NCBI RefSeq assembly: GCF_016863495.1
Contig: NZ_BOOZ01000023.1
Location: forward strand, 1-64,000
DNA: 64,000 nucleotides
Direction: 5' to 3'
Source of the DNA: Micromonospora andamanensis
GTDB lineage: Bacteria; Actinomycetota; Actinomycetes; Mycobacteriales; Micromonosporaceae
Shown here one piece after another: positions 53,670-61,573 of this stretch (positions within the stretch are counted from its first letter, which is position 1; every line of letters starts with the position of its first letter). The notes under the pieces were generated by a model. It was not told the origin of the DNA, did not search any database, and saw only the letters and a list, made by a program, of their open reading frames with translations. The position numbers and the translations under genes were made by a program.

Positions 53670-55220
53670 ATGGCGACGTCAGGTGTGATCTTCAAACGGT
53701 GCGGGTGCCGCAACGACAGCGGCCGACGGCTGGAACAGCGCTGCCCGAACCTGGGCGACCGCAACCACGGCACCTGGTACTTCCACTGCTCCGCCCGCAA
53801 CGCGCTCGGCCGATCCGAACGCGTCCGCCGAGGCGGCTACCCGTCGCAGGCGGCGGCCCGCCGGGCGCGCGACGAGTGGCTGGCCGCGACCGAGGAGCAG
53901 CGCACCGCCGGCGGCTGGTCCGTGCAGCGGTGGCTGCGGCACTGGCTGGAGCAGCACACCCGGATCCGGCCGACCACCCGCCTGCACTACACCCGAGACG
54001 TCGAACGCGTGCTGATCCCCCACCTCGGCCCGTACCGGCTCGCCGACCTCGACGCCCGACTACTGCGCACCGTCTTCGACCAGATCGCCCGCACCACCAA
54101 CACCAAAGGACTGCCACAGTCAGCCTCGGCGATGCAGCACCTGCGCACCACCCTGCGCGCCGCGCTCAACCTCGCCGTCAAACACGGCCTGATCGCCGCG
54201 AACCCGGCCCGGCACATCACCGTCGTCGGCTACCGCAAACCCCACGCCCAGGTGTGGACCGACGACCGTGTCCACGCCTGGCAGGCCACCGGCGAACACC
54301 CCACCGTCGCGGTGTGGACCGCCCCGCAGCTCGGCGCGTTCCTCGACACCGTGGTCGACGACCCACTGTTCGCGTTCTGGTGGCTCACCGCCCTACGCGG
54401 CCTGCGCCGCGGTGAGATGTGCGGACTGCGGTGGACCGAGATCGACCTCGACCGCGGGGTGCTGTACGTCGAACGCAACCGCACCACCGCCGGCTACCAG
54501 GTCATCGAAGGCGACCCCAAGACCGCCGCTGGACGCCGCCCGGTCGCCCTCGATAAGCGCACCGTCAAGGTTCTGCGCGACCACCGAGAACGCCAACGAG
54601 ACCAGCAAGCCCGCCGGAAGGCGGGCGGGAAGACATGGGTCGAGTCCGGTTACGTGTTCGTCCGCAAGGACGGCACTCCCCTGCACCCCGGCTATGCCAG
54701 CGGTCGGTTTCGGCTTTTGGTCAAACGCGCCGGCATCCCGCCGGTCCGGCTGCACGACCTGCGCCACGGCGCCGCCTCGCTGGCCCACGAAGCCGGCGCT
54801 GATCTGAAGACCCTGCAGGACATGCTCGGACACTCCAGCATCGTCATCACCGCCGACACCTACACCAGCGTCCTACCCCACGCCCAACGCCGCTGCGCCG
54901 ACGCCACCGCCCACCTGGTCCTCGCCGCCGCCCACCGCACCCGCGCCAAGATCCGCAAGAAGGGCCGCCGCAACCGACCCCAGCCGCGATCGGCGGCACA
55001 TACTCCAGCCCGCAAGGCATCCGCCAAGGAAAAGAAGCCACAGGTCACCAACCCCCGACGGAACCCATCGTCACGGAACGTGATGACACCCGAATGGCGC
55101 CCACGTGACACCCACCGTCCAAACAGGTCCAACAACAGAAAAGGCCCGAACCGCGTTCCCGCAGCTCGGACCCCTTATGATCTTGCGCGCCCGAAGGGAC
55201 TCGAACCCCTAACCTTCTGA
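53670..55220 (+). CDS. int: Intact tyrosine integrase ending inside tRNA-Arg
   Basis: This 516-residue protein starts at ATG 53670 behind GAGGAAGG. It has an N-terminal Cys segment (FKRCGCRNDSGRRLEQRCPN), a core-binding domain (EQHTRIRPTTRLHYTRDVER) and a complete catalytic set: ALRGLRRGEMCGLRW (Arg), LHDLRHGAASLAH (HxxR) and ITADTYTSVLPH (Tyr nucleophile). The last codons (LARPKGLEPLTF, stop at 55220) are read from the 3' end of the tRNA-Arg on the opposite strand, so the gene would be changed by excision; this arrangement is common for tRNA-integrated actinobacterial elements. A basic, Lys/Arg/Pro-rich linker of ~100 residues precedes this end. It is a close paralogue of the frameshifted integrase at 29102. 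Confidence 0.93.
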   Translation: MATSGVIFKRCGCRNDSGRRLEQRCPNLGDRNHGTWYFHCSARNALGRSERVRRGGYPSQAAARRARDEWLAATEEQRTAGGWSVQRWLRHWLEQHTRIRPTTRLHYTRDVERVLIPHLGPYRLADLDARLLRTVFDQIARTTNTKGLPQSASAMQHLRTTLRAALNLAVKHGLIAANPARHITVVGYRKPHAQVWTDDRVHAWQATGEHPTVAVWTAPQLGAFLDTVVDDPLFAFWWLTALRGLRRGEMCGLRWTEIDLDRGVLYVERNRTTAGYQVIEGDPKTAAGRRPVALDKRTVKVLRDHRERQRDQQARRKAGGKTWVESGYVFVRKDGTPLHPGYASGRFRLLVKRAGIPPVRLHDLRHGAASLAHEAGADLKTLQDMLGHSSIVITADTYTSVLPHAQRRCADATAHLVLAAAHRTRAKIRKKGRRNRPQPRSAAHTPARKASAKEKKPQVTNPRRNPSSRNVMTPEWRPRDTHRPNRSNNRKGPNRVPAARTPYDLARPKGLEPLTF

Positions 55221-55227
55221 TCCGTAG
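55182..55227 (-). repeat. Attachment-site core overlapping tRNA-Arg
   Basis: 46 bp identical to 32171-32216. It covers the tRNA-Arg from the anticodon to its 3' end plus four bases of trailer. It is the right-hand junction for the elements stacked to the left. Confidence 0.85.
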
Positions 55228-55258
55228 TCAGATGCTCTATCCGTTGAGCTACGGGCGC
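55186..55258 (-). tRNA. tRNA-Arg(ACG)
   Basis: On the minus strand the sequence folds as a complete cloverleaf: acceptor GCGCCCG/CGGGCGC, D-arm GCTC..GAGC, anticodon stem TCTGA/TCAGA with loop CTACGGA (anticodon ACG), T-arm AGGGG/CCCTT with TTCGAGT, discriminator G, no encoded CCA. It is the intact target gene of the integrases. Confidence 0.95.
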
Positions 55259-55293
55259 TGGTGCTCGGCCAGTCTACACACCCGGCCTTCGCG

Positions 55294-55384
55294 CGGAGAC
55301 TCCGGGATTCGAACCCGGGAGGGGCTTTAAGACCCCAACCGCATTAGCAGTGCGGCGCCATAGACCAGACTAGGCGAAGTCTCC
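55294..55384 (-). tRNA. tRNA-Ser(GCT)
   Basis: The 91-nt minus-strand gene has acceptor GGAGACT/AGTCTCC, anticodon stem CCGCA/TGCGG with loop CTGCTAA (anticodon GCT), a long variable arm (TTGGGGTCTTAAAGCCCC) typical of tRNA-Ser, and T-arm CCGGG TTCGAAT CCCGG. It lies 35 bp from tRNA-Arg and is not duplicated in the window. Confidence 0.95.
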
Positions 55385-55524
55385 CAGGTGGCCCGCAGAC
55401 CACCGCGCCCGAGGATACAGGCCGCGCCCGGCCGGGAGCAAAGCGACTACCGGAACGAGCCGCAGCCAGGGTCCGGGACGTCTCCCGCTGTGCGTTGCTG
55501 TGATCAGGACTACGCTCCATCGAC

Positions 55525-57462
55525 ATGCAGGAGCAGCCGCCCAGCGAGCAGAACCGCCGTGAGCCTGCTGAGGGAGCCCGTCGACGCTCCCCGAAGGCGA
55601 CCTTCACGCCGCCTCCAGCGCCGGCACCGCCACCTTCCGAGGAGCGGGAGGACTCCGCCGGGGCCCGCCCTCGGCGAGCGAAGGCGGCGCCGAGCGTGGT
55701 CTTCCAGCCGCCACCGGTACCGGAGCAACCGCTGCCGCGCCAGTCCGGGCCGGCCGTGCCCGGGCCTCCGGGCACGCCGGTGCCGCCCTTTACCACCGGA
55801 ACCGGGGTCGGTGGCCGAAGCGAGCACACCGCGTCGCCGGCCGGCGGGAAGATCGAAGCCGCGACGCCGGTGCCTGCGGCGCGTCGTCGTGGTCCCGGGA
55901 AGCCGGCGGCAGCGGCGGACGTCGCTGGCTCGGACGCCACTCCGGCCGCCGCTCGAACCGCCCGCAGGAAGGCGGCTGCGAGCAGGACCGTGCCGGCGGT
56001 GACCGGACCTGCCGACGCCGGGGGCGGAGCTGCCGGTTCCGGCGCCGACGTCCCGACCACCGACTCCCGCGCCGTCGACACCCCGGAGGTTGACCCGGGA
56101 AGCACCGACAGCGCGACAGTCGCCCGGACAGACGGCGTCCGGCCCGTCGAAACCGGGACGACGGACACCGGCACGAACGCCGGACAGGTGGGCGGCGAAA
56201 CGGCCGACAGCGCAGTGGCCGGCGACGGGACGGCCCCGGCACGGAAGGCGGCGAAGGCGACGTCAGCGCGGAGAAGGGTTCGGGCGAGCGACGAGCAGGC
56301 ACCCGAGCCGGCAAGCGTCGAGAAGCCGAGGAAGGCCAGGCGGCGAGCGGTGCCCGACGCGGCTACCACCCCGGACGCGGCTGCTCCGGCGGCGACCACT
56401 ACCGGGGAGGCGGCGACCGCTACCGGGACAGCTCCTGTCCAGGCGACCCGGAAGGCCACGAAGAAGGCTGCCCGCAGAACGACCACCAGCAACGTGGCCA
56501 CGAGCGACCCAGCCACCAGCGACGCAGCCACCAGTGACACCACCGACCACACCACCACCAGCGACCCAGCCACCAGCGACGCAGCCACCAGTGACACCAC
56601 CGACCACACCACCACCAGCGACCCAGCCACCAGTGACACCAGCACGAGCACGGCGGCCACGGACGTGGTGGCTGTGGGCGGAGCCGGCACGAGTAGAACG
56701 GCCACGGGCGCGGCGGGCGGGTCCGAATTCGGGGCGTCGGACAGTGCCGACGTGGTGTCGGCGGCCGGGGGCGTACCGCTCGACGTCGGCACCGGGCGCG
56801 ACATCTCGGGGCGTACACCGGAATCGGATGTGCGGGTGCACGTTGCGCGGATGCTCGACCACCCGGGCTTCGCTCCGGAGCTGCTGGCCCTGACCGCTGT
56901 GGAGGTCCTCGGGCCCGGTGCGGCCCAGTGGGTCCGGCGGCTGCGGGAGTTGTATCCGGGGGCGGGTGCGGACGGGCTGGCCCGGCTGGCCACGCGGCGC
57001 TTCGTCCGGCAGGCGGGGGTCGGTGGGGCGGGCGCCGCGTTGACCGGGGTCTTCGCGCCGGTGGTCGAGCTGGCGGCGGTGCTCTGGTCGCAGGCGAACC
57101 TGGTGCTGCACCTGGCGGCGGCGTACGGCCATGATCCGGCACATCCGGATCGGGCGGCCGAGTTGCTGACGTTGACCCAGGTGCACCCGGACGTCGCAAG
57201 CGCCGGATCAGCGGTGGCGGCGGCGCGAGCGGCTCAGGGGCCGGCAGAGGAGCCCGGGCTGCGGGCGATGGAGGCGGCCTGGCGACTGGCGGCCCCGCTC
57301 GCCGCGCAGGCGGGTGGTTGGCTGGCACTGCGGCTGGCGTCCCGGCTGCTGCCGGGAATGGCGGCGTTGACCGCGGCGGCCGGCGATTCGGCAGCGGCCG
57401 AGCGCCTGGCCGCCCGAGCCGTCACCCGCTACCGCCCCCAGCGCCTGACCAGAGCCGGTTGA
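55525..57462 (+). CDS. Disordered Pro/Ala/Thr-rich protein with EcsC-like C-terminal domain
   Basis: This 645-residue protein has ~430 residues of low-complexity Pro/Ala/Thr/Ser/Asp sequence containing basic Ala-Arg-Lys patches (RRAKAAP, RKAAKATSARRRVRA) and an in-frame 19-residue tandem repeat. A folded domain follows: VHVARMLDHPGFAPELLALT, LGPGAAQWVRRLRELYPGAG, LARLATRRFVRQAGVGGAGA and SQANLVLHLAAAYGHDPAHP, to MAALTAAAGDSAAAERLAAR. The helical, Gly/Ala-rich domain resembles EcsC-like proteins of actinobacteria. The opposite strand has a 549-codon open frame that is only a shadow. The start ATG 55525 has no strong ribosome site. Function unknown. Confidence 0.75.
   Translation: MQEQPPSEQNRREPAEGARRRSPKATFTPPPAPAPPPSEEREDSAGARPRRAKAAPSVVFQPPPVPEQPLPRQSGPAVPGPPGTPVPPFTTGTGVGGRSEHTASPAGGKIEAATPVPAARRRGPGKPAAAADVAGSDATPAAARTARRKAAASRTVPAVTGPADAGGGAAGSGADVPTTDSRAVDTPEVDPGSTDSATVARTDGVRPVETGTTDTGTNAGQVGGETADSAVAGDGTAPARKAAKATSARRRVRASDEQAPEPASVEKPRKARRRAVPDAATTPDAAAPAATTTGEAATATGTAPVQATRKATKKAARRTTTSNVATSDPATSDAATSDTTDHTTTSDPATSDAATSDTTDHTTTSDPATSDTSTSTAATDVVAVGGAGTSRTATGAAGGSEFGASDSADVVSAAGGVPLDVGTGRDISGRTPESDVRVHVARMLDHPGFAPELLALTAVEVLGPGAAQWVRRLRELYPGAGADGLARLATRRFVRQAGVGGAGAALTGVFAPVVELAAVLWSQANLVLHLAAAYGHDPAHPDRAAELLTLTQVHPDVASAGSAVAAARAAQGPAEEPGLRAMEAAWRLAAPLAAQAGGWLALRLASRLLPGMAALTAAAGDSAAAERLAARAVTRYRPQRLTRAG
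56506..56643 (+). repeat. 57-bp in-frame tandem repeat
   Basis: Two exact 57-bp units (56506-56562, 56563-56619) and a partial third encode DPATSDAATSDTTDHTTTS repeated. The period is a multiple of three and lies inside a disordered coding region, so copy number can vary without breaking the frame. Confidence 0.9.
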
Positions 57463-57517
57463 CCAAGAGGTTCGCGTCACGACACGCCTGTGGGGCAGAC
57501 GCGAGCTTCTTGATCAA
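57459..57517. terminator. Long imperfect stem-loop between convergent genes
   Basis: TTGACCAAGAGGTTCGCGTC (57459-57478) pairs with GACGCGAGCTTCTTGATCAA (57498-57517) at 17 of 20 positions around a 19-nt loop. It begins at the stop codon of the EcsC-like gene and lies before the CPBP stop at 57560, as expected for a bidirectional terminator. Confidence 0.7.
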
Positions 57518-57559
57518 CGCCGACGGGCGGGGCCGGCGGAGGCCGGCGACGGCGGGAGG

Positions 57560-58330
57560 TCAGAGCCAGGTGAACCATTCGCGAGGGAGCAGGGCGTAGC
57601 CGAGGAAGGCGACGATGTCGAGCAGGGCGTGTGCCACGATCAGCGGCATCACCCGGCGGGTACGCAGGTAGAAAAGGCTGAATACCACACCCATCACCGC
57701 GTTGCCGACGAACGCGCCGAACCCCTGGTAGAGGTGGTACGAGGCGCGTAGCAGCGCACTCGTCGCGATGATCGCGCCGACCCGCCACTGGAGCTGGCGC
57801 AGTCGGGTCATCAGGTAGCCGACCACGATCACCTCCTCCAGGATGCTGTTCTGGAAGGCGGCGAGGATCAGCACCGGCACCGTCCACCACAGGTCGGGCA
57901 GGGCGGCCGGCACCACTGTGGCGTTGATACCGAGCTGGGCCGCCGCCCAGAACAGCGCCAGGCCGGGGAGTCCGATGAGTGCCGCCAGTCCGGCGCCCCG
58001 GGCCAGGTCGGACCCGGGTCGGCCGGCATCCAGGCCGAGGGTCCGCACCGGGTCGCCCGGGTTCCGCGCCAGCAGGTGTACGGCGAGCAGCACCGGCAGC
58101 AGCGCGAAGACGATGCCGAGCAGCTGGTACGTCAGGTCCAGGTAGGGGCGGGCCGACGCGGAGGTGTTCAGCGCTGCGGTCTGCCGCGACAGGCCGCCCT
58201 CCGCCGTCAGCTTCGCGATGATCGACACGACGGCGTAGACGGCCGACTGACCGAGGGAGAGGCCGAGTACCAGCATCGTCTCGGTGCCGAGCAGCCGGCG
58301 GGACACCGGGCGGGTGAGCTCAACGGTCAC
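57560..58330 (-). CDS. CPBP-family intramembrane metalloprotease
   Basis: I take GTG 58330 (VTVELTRPVSRRLLGTETML, 256 residues) as the start because family sequences begin near VSRR; ATG 58408 with GAAGG upstream would add 26 residues. About seven hydrophobic helices carry the CPBP/Abi motifs: NSILEEVIVVGYLMTRL (motif 1, EExxxxG-Y in place of EExxxR), FVGNAVMGVVFSLFYL (motif 2 region) and LIVAHALLDIVAFLGY (motif 3, His). These proteins are relatives of the Rce1 CAAX prenyl protease. The gene is divergent from the flavohemoprotein gene. Confidence 0.85.
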   Translation of the reverse strand: MTVELTRPVSRRLLGTETMLVLGLSLGQSAVYAVVSIIAKLTAEGGLSRQTAALNTSASARPYLDLTYQLLGIVFALLPVLLAVHLLARNPGDPVRTLGLDAGRPGSDLARGAGLAALIGLPGLALFWAAAQLGINATVVPAALPDLWWTVPVLILAAFQNSILEEVIVVGYLMTRLRQLQWRVGAIIATSALLRASYHLYQGFGAFVGNAVMGVVFSLFYLRTRRVMPLIVAHALLDIVAFLGYALLPREWFTWL

Positions 58331-58484
58331 CGGACCACTCTGCCCGACCGGACGCCCGCTTGCGGCATCCGCCCTCCGGCGAGCAGACCTCACGATGCGA
58401 TCGCACATTCTGTGCGACCTTCATACACGCTCCGTGGAGATTCTGTCTGGGCCCGATCCGCCGTCAGAAGAAGGAGCGCCCCCG

Positions 58485-59606
58485 GTGGACAACTTCGCGC
58501 GGCTGCTGAAGGAGAGCTGGACCCTTGTCGAGGAGGACCGGGGCCGGCTGAGCGGTCACTTCTACGCCCGGCTCTTCCTCCTCGACCCCGAGCTGCGCAA
58601 GCTCTTTCCGGTGCAGATGACCGGCCAGGGTGACCGGCTGCTCGAGGCGATAATCGCGGCGATCCACACGGTGGACGACCCAGAGGGCTTCGACGAGTTC
58701 CTCCGTGCGCTCGGCCGGGACCACCGCAAGTACCACGTCGAGGCGGCCCACTACGACACGATGGGCGTGGCGCTGCTCGACGCGTTGCGCAGCATCGCCG
58801 GCGACGGCTGGAACCTGGAGTACGACCAGGCGTGGCGGGACGCGTACGCGGCCATCGCCGAGAAGATGCTCGGCGGGGCGGCGGCGGACGACGACCCGCC
58901 GTTCTGGCACGCCGAGGTGCTGACCCACGAACGGTACGGCCCGGACACGGCGGTGCTCACCTGTCGGGCGTTGCAGTATCCGTTGACCTGGCAGGCGGGT
59001 CAGTACGTGAGCGTGGAGGTGCCCCGCCATCACCCACGGGTGTGGCGGACGTACTCGATAGCCAACGCGCCGAACGAGGACAACGTGCTGGAGTTCCACG
59101 TCCGTACGCCGACCGACGCCGCCGGTTGGGTTTCCGGCGCGTTGGTCCGCCGGACCGGGCCGGGCGACCTGCTGCGGGTGGCCGCGCCGATGGGTTCGAT
59201 GACTGTCGACCGCTCGTCCGAGCGGGACATCCTCTGCGTCGCCGGTGGCGTCGGACTGGCCCCGATCAAGGCGCTCGTCGAGGAGTTGGCCGGTTACAAC
59301 CGGGCCCGCTGGGTGCACGTCTTCTACGGTGCCCGGACCGAGGCGGACCTCTACGGTCTGGACCGGCTGCGGGATCTGGTCGCCGCCCACCCGTGGCTTT
59401 CGGTGACGCCGGCGTGCAGCGACGATCCGGACTTCGACGGCGAGCAGGGTGACATCTCCGACGTGGTGGCCCGGTACGGGCCGTGGACGACGCACGACTG
59501 CTTCGTCTCCGGGTCGGCACCGATGGTGCGTTCCACCCTCCGGGTGCTCGCCGCGGACAACGTACCGCCCCAGCGGACCCGCTACGACACGTTCGGCAAC
59601 CTGTAG
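58485..59606 (+). CDS. hmp: Flavohemoprotein (globin-ferredoxin reductase fusion)
   Basis: The start is GTG 58485 behind AAGAAGGA; the product is 373 residues. Residues ~1-135 are a globin domain (ESWTLVEEDRGRLSGHFYAR, proximal His80 in LGRDHRKYHV). Residues ~145-245 are an FAD-binding domain (WRTYSIANAPNEDN, the RxYS motif). Residues ~255-370 are NAD-binding (CVAGGVGLAPIKALVEEL, GDISDVVARYG). Family members act as nitric oxide dioxygenases or oxygen-binding reductases. A strong hairpin terminator follows 18 bp after the stop, so it is monocistronic. It is an actinobacterial variant and not the classical E. coli type. Confidence 0.9.
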   Translation: MDNFARLLKESWTLVEEDRGRLSGHFYARLFLLDPELRKLFPVQMTGQGDRLLEAIIAAIHTVDDPEGFDEFLRALGRDHRKYHVEAAHYDTMGVALLDALRSIAGDGWNLEYDQAWRDAYAAIAEKMLGGAAADDDPPFWHAEVLTHERYGPDTAVLTCRALQYPLTWQAGQYVSVEVPRHHPRVWRTYSIANAPNEDNVLEFHVRTPTDAAGWVSGALVRRTGPGDLLRVAAPMGSMTVDRSSERDILCVAGGVGLAPIKALVEELAGYNRARWVHVFYGARTEADLYGLDRLRDLVAAHPWLSVTPACSDDPDFDGEQGDISDVVARYGPWTTHDCFVSGSAPMVRSTLRVLAADNVPPQRTRYDTFGNL

Positions 59607-59623
59607 AGCTTTCCTCCCCCCGA

Positions 59624-59665
59624 ACCGGGGCGCGTGCCCCTGCCCCCTGGGGCACGCGCCCCGGT
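59624..59665 (+). terminator. Strong terminator hairpin after flavohemoprotein gene
   Basis: ACCGGGGCGCGTGCCCC and GGGGCACGCGCCCCGGT are perfectly complementary (17 bp) around an 8-nt loop. The hairpin starts 18 bases after the stop at 59606 and also lies downstream of the minus-strand gene ending at 59775. Confidence 0.85.
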
Positions 59666-59774
59666 CCCCCGATCGGGCGGACCGGCACCGCCCCGCGCCA
59701 CCTCGCCCGTCCGGCCGTCGTTCCCACCCGGGCGGGCGGGGTCGCGCCCGGTCAGTGGTGCTTCACCGCGAGGG

Positions 59775-61289
59775 TCAGTAACGCCACGGGTGGCCGGACT
59801 CCCGGTACTCCTCGATCGGCACCAGCGGCACGCCTGGTGCCATCCGGTCGACGTAGAGCCGGCCGTCCAGGTGGTCGATCTCGTGCGCGACCAGCCGGGC
59901 CATGCCGAATTCGAAGGACGTGATGATCCGTCCGCCGTCGAACTGCGCGTGTTCCACGTCAAGTCGCAGCGGTCGCGGGACCAGGCCGCGATGATCGAAG
60001 AAGGAGAGGCACCCCTCGTACTGTTCGTCGGTGTGGGGTGCCGCGTCGACCACCCGGGGGTTGAGCAGCACGACCGGCTCGGCTGTGCGGTCCGGCGGGC
60101 GGACCACCGCCACGGCCCGGTCGAGGTCAAGCTGTGGAGCGGCGATGCCCACCCCCTTGGTGAAGGGGTGCAGTTCGTCCAGCCGGGCCAGCGCGGTGAG
60201 CAGCCGGTCGACGATCTCCCGGGCTACCGGTTCCTCGCGCGGCAGGTCGAACGGGCGGGCCGGCTGCCGCAGCAGGTCGGCACCGCGCTGAACGATGCCG
60301 AGCCCGCGCATCCGGTCGGAGGGCCGGACCCGCCCACCGTCCACGTCAGGTTCCGGTTGCGCCCGGAACCGCCACTGCAACCGGTACCTGGCGTTCAGCG
60401 GAGGCTCGTCGGTCGCCCAGTCGAAGATCGCCCGGTCGCCCTCGTCGCTGCGGGTCACCGCCGTCCGCAGCGGGCCCTCCTCCGCCGAGAGCGAGGTTTC
60501 CGCGCCCCAGACCTGCGGGTCCAGCGCCGCCGGCAGATCCAGGCGTACGGCAAGGTGCCGGGTCGGTACGCGGACCGCGCGCTGGAACCACGGCCCCCAC
60601 TTGTCCTGACCCACGGTGTACGCGTACTCGATCGTGGCACGGCGACCGGGGTAGAGCGGGAAGCGTCGTTCGCCGTTCTCGAAGAGCAGCCAGATCTCCT
60701 TGAACGCGTCCCGGTCGTGTTTCGCGCGCCAGTGCATGGTCTCCCGCTCGCCGGACTCCTCGCGGCAGGCGACAAGTTGCAGCTCGGCGAAGCTGAGCGG
60801 GTGTTCCCGGTGGTGCCGGTTGGAGCGGCCCGGGTCACTGGGGTAGCGGTCCACGGCGACACGGATCAGGTAACGGGTGACCGGCTCGACACCTGCGTTG
60901 TACAGCTCACGGCGGATGACACAGCGGTAGGCGTCGTCGGTGTGGGTGAGGGTGGCCGACTCGCGTTCGACGATCAGGCCGGTGCCGGGGGGCATCCACT
61001 GGCCGGGCAGGCCGGATTCCCGGTGGGTACGGTCGCTGCGGGCGTGGCGAAGGTCGTCGTACTCCCGGAAGCGCTGCCAGATCGCGCCGCTGGCCTCCAG
61101 GACGGCCTCGGCGCGGCGGGCGAAGTCCTCAGTCGGTCGGTGGCGGCGTCCCTCGACGTGACTGACGTACGAGGGGTCGAATCCCATCAGGGTGGCTAGC
61201 TGTTTCTTGGACAGCCCCCGCTCCGTCCGATGCCGTGCGAGTTCGGCGGCGAAGGAGTCGGCAGCCCGATCGAGCGGTGAGGTCGTCAT
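59775..61289 (-). CDS. HTH (XRE) - peptide deformylase fusion protein
   Basis: The start is ATG 61289 (MTTSPLDRAADSFAAELARH), preceded by GAGGAAG; the product is 504 residues. Residues ~14-75 form an XRE helix-turn-helix (TERGLSKKQLATLMGFDPSY, VSHVEGRRHRP). A long middle region (~80-330) is rich in strands, with RRFPLYPGRRATIEYAYTVG. The C-terminus is a complete peptide deformylase: motif 1 GVGIAAPQ (379-386), motif 2 EGCLS (425-429) and motif 3 HEIDH (469-473), providing the Cys and two His metal ligands. A deformylase tied to a DNA-binding domain is an unusual regulatory design but recurs in actinobacteria. Whether the deformylase acts on nascent proteins is unknown. Confidence 0.9.
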   Translation of the reverse strand: MTTSPLDRAADSFAAELARHRTERGLSKKQLATLMGFDPSYVSHVEGRRHRPTEDFARRAEAVLEASGAIWQRFREYDDLRHARSDRTHRESGLPGQWMPPGTGLIVERESATLTHTDDAYRCVIRRELYNAGVEPVTRYLIRVAVDRYPSDPGRSNRHHREHPLSFAELQLVACREESGERETMHWRAKHDRDAFKEIWLLFENGERRFPLYPGRRATIEYAYTVGQDKWGPWFQRAVRVPTRHLAVRLDLPAALDPQVWGAETSLSAEEGPLRTAVTRSDEGDRAIFDWATDEPPLNARYRLQWRFRAQPEPDVDGGRVRPSDRMRGLGIVQRGADLLRQPARPFDLPREEPVAREIVDRLLTALARLDELHPFTKGVGIAAPQLDLDRAVAVVRPPDRTAEPVVLLNPRVVDAAPHTDEQYEGCLSFFDHRGLVPRPLRLDVEHAQFDGGRIITSFEFGMARLVAHEIDHLDGRLYVDRMAPGVPLVPIEEYRESGHPWRY

Positions 61290-61501
61290 CAGCTTCCTCG
61301 TGGCCGGGAGTACCAAGTTTCACGTTGAGTCGCCGGCCGCACACACATCTGGCACCTAGTCGACAAGAACCTTGACTAATGAGCGGTTCCTACCGATACT
61401 GCGCGGAGTCCTCCAGCCGACACGGTGCGTGATCTTCATCCGACACGTGACCTGCGCCGCTGCATTCACCCCGCCGTCGGGTTCCCCTGCGCCCGAAAGT
61501 G

Positions 61502-61520
61502 TGGTTAGGCTAGCCTTAGT
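61502..61520 (+). promoter_or_regulatory. IdeR/DmdR-type iron box
   Basis: TGGTTAGGCTAGCCTTAGT matches the iron-box core GTTAGGCTAACCT closely and contains the perfect palindrome AGGCTAGCCT. It lies ~55 bp before the start of the FhuF-like gene, the right place for Fe2+-dependent repression by an IdeR/DmdR regulator. Confidence 0.8.
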
Positions 61521-61573
61521 ACGACGATGAACGCTTCGAATCGGGTGGGCTGGATGACGCGGGGGTGGATCAG

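Noticed and set aside
55344-56993. Minus-strand 549-codon frame opposite the EcsC-like gene
   Set aside because: It runs through the tRNA-Ser gene and reads as Val/Ser/Ala low complexity; the plus strand has the folded C-terminal domain.
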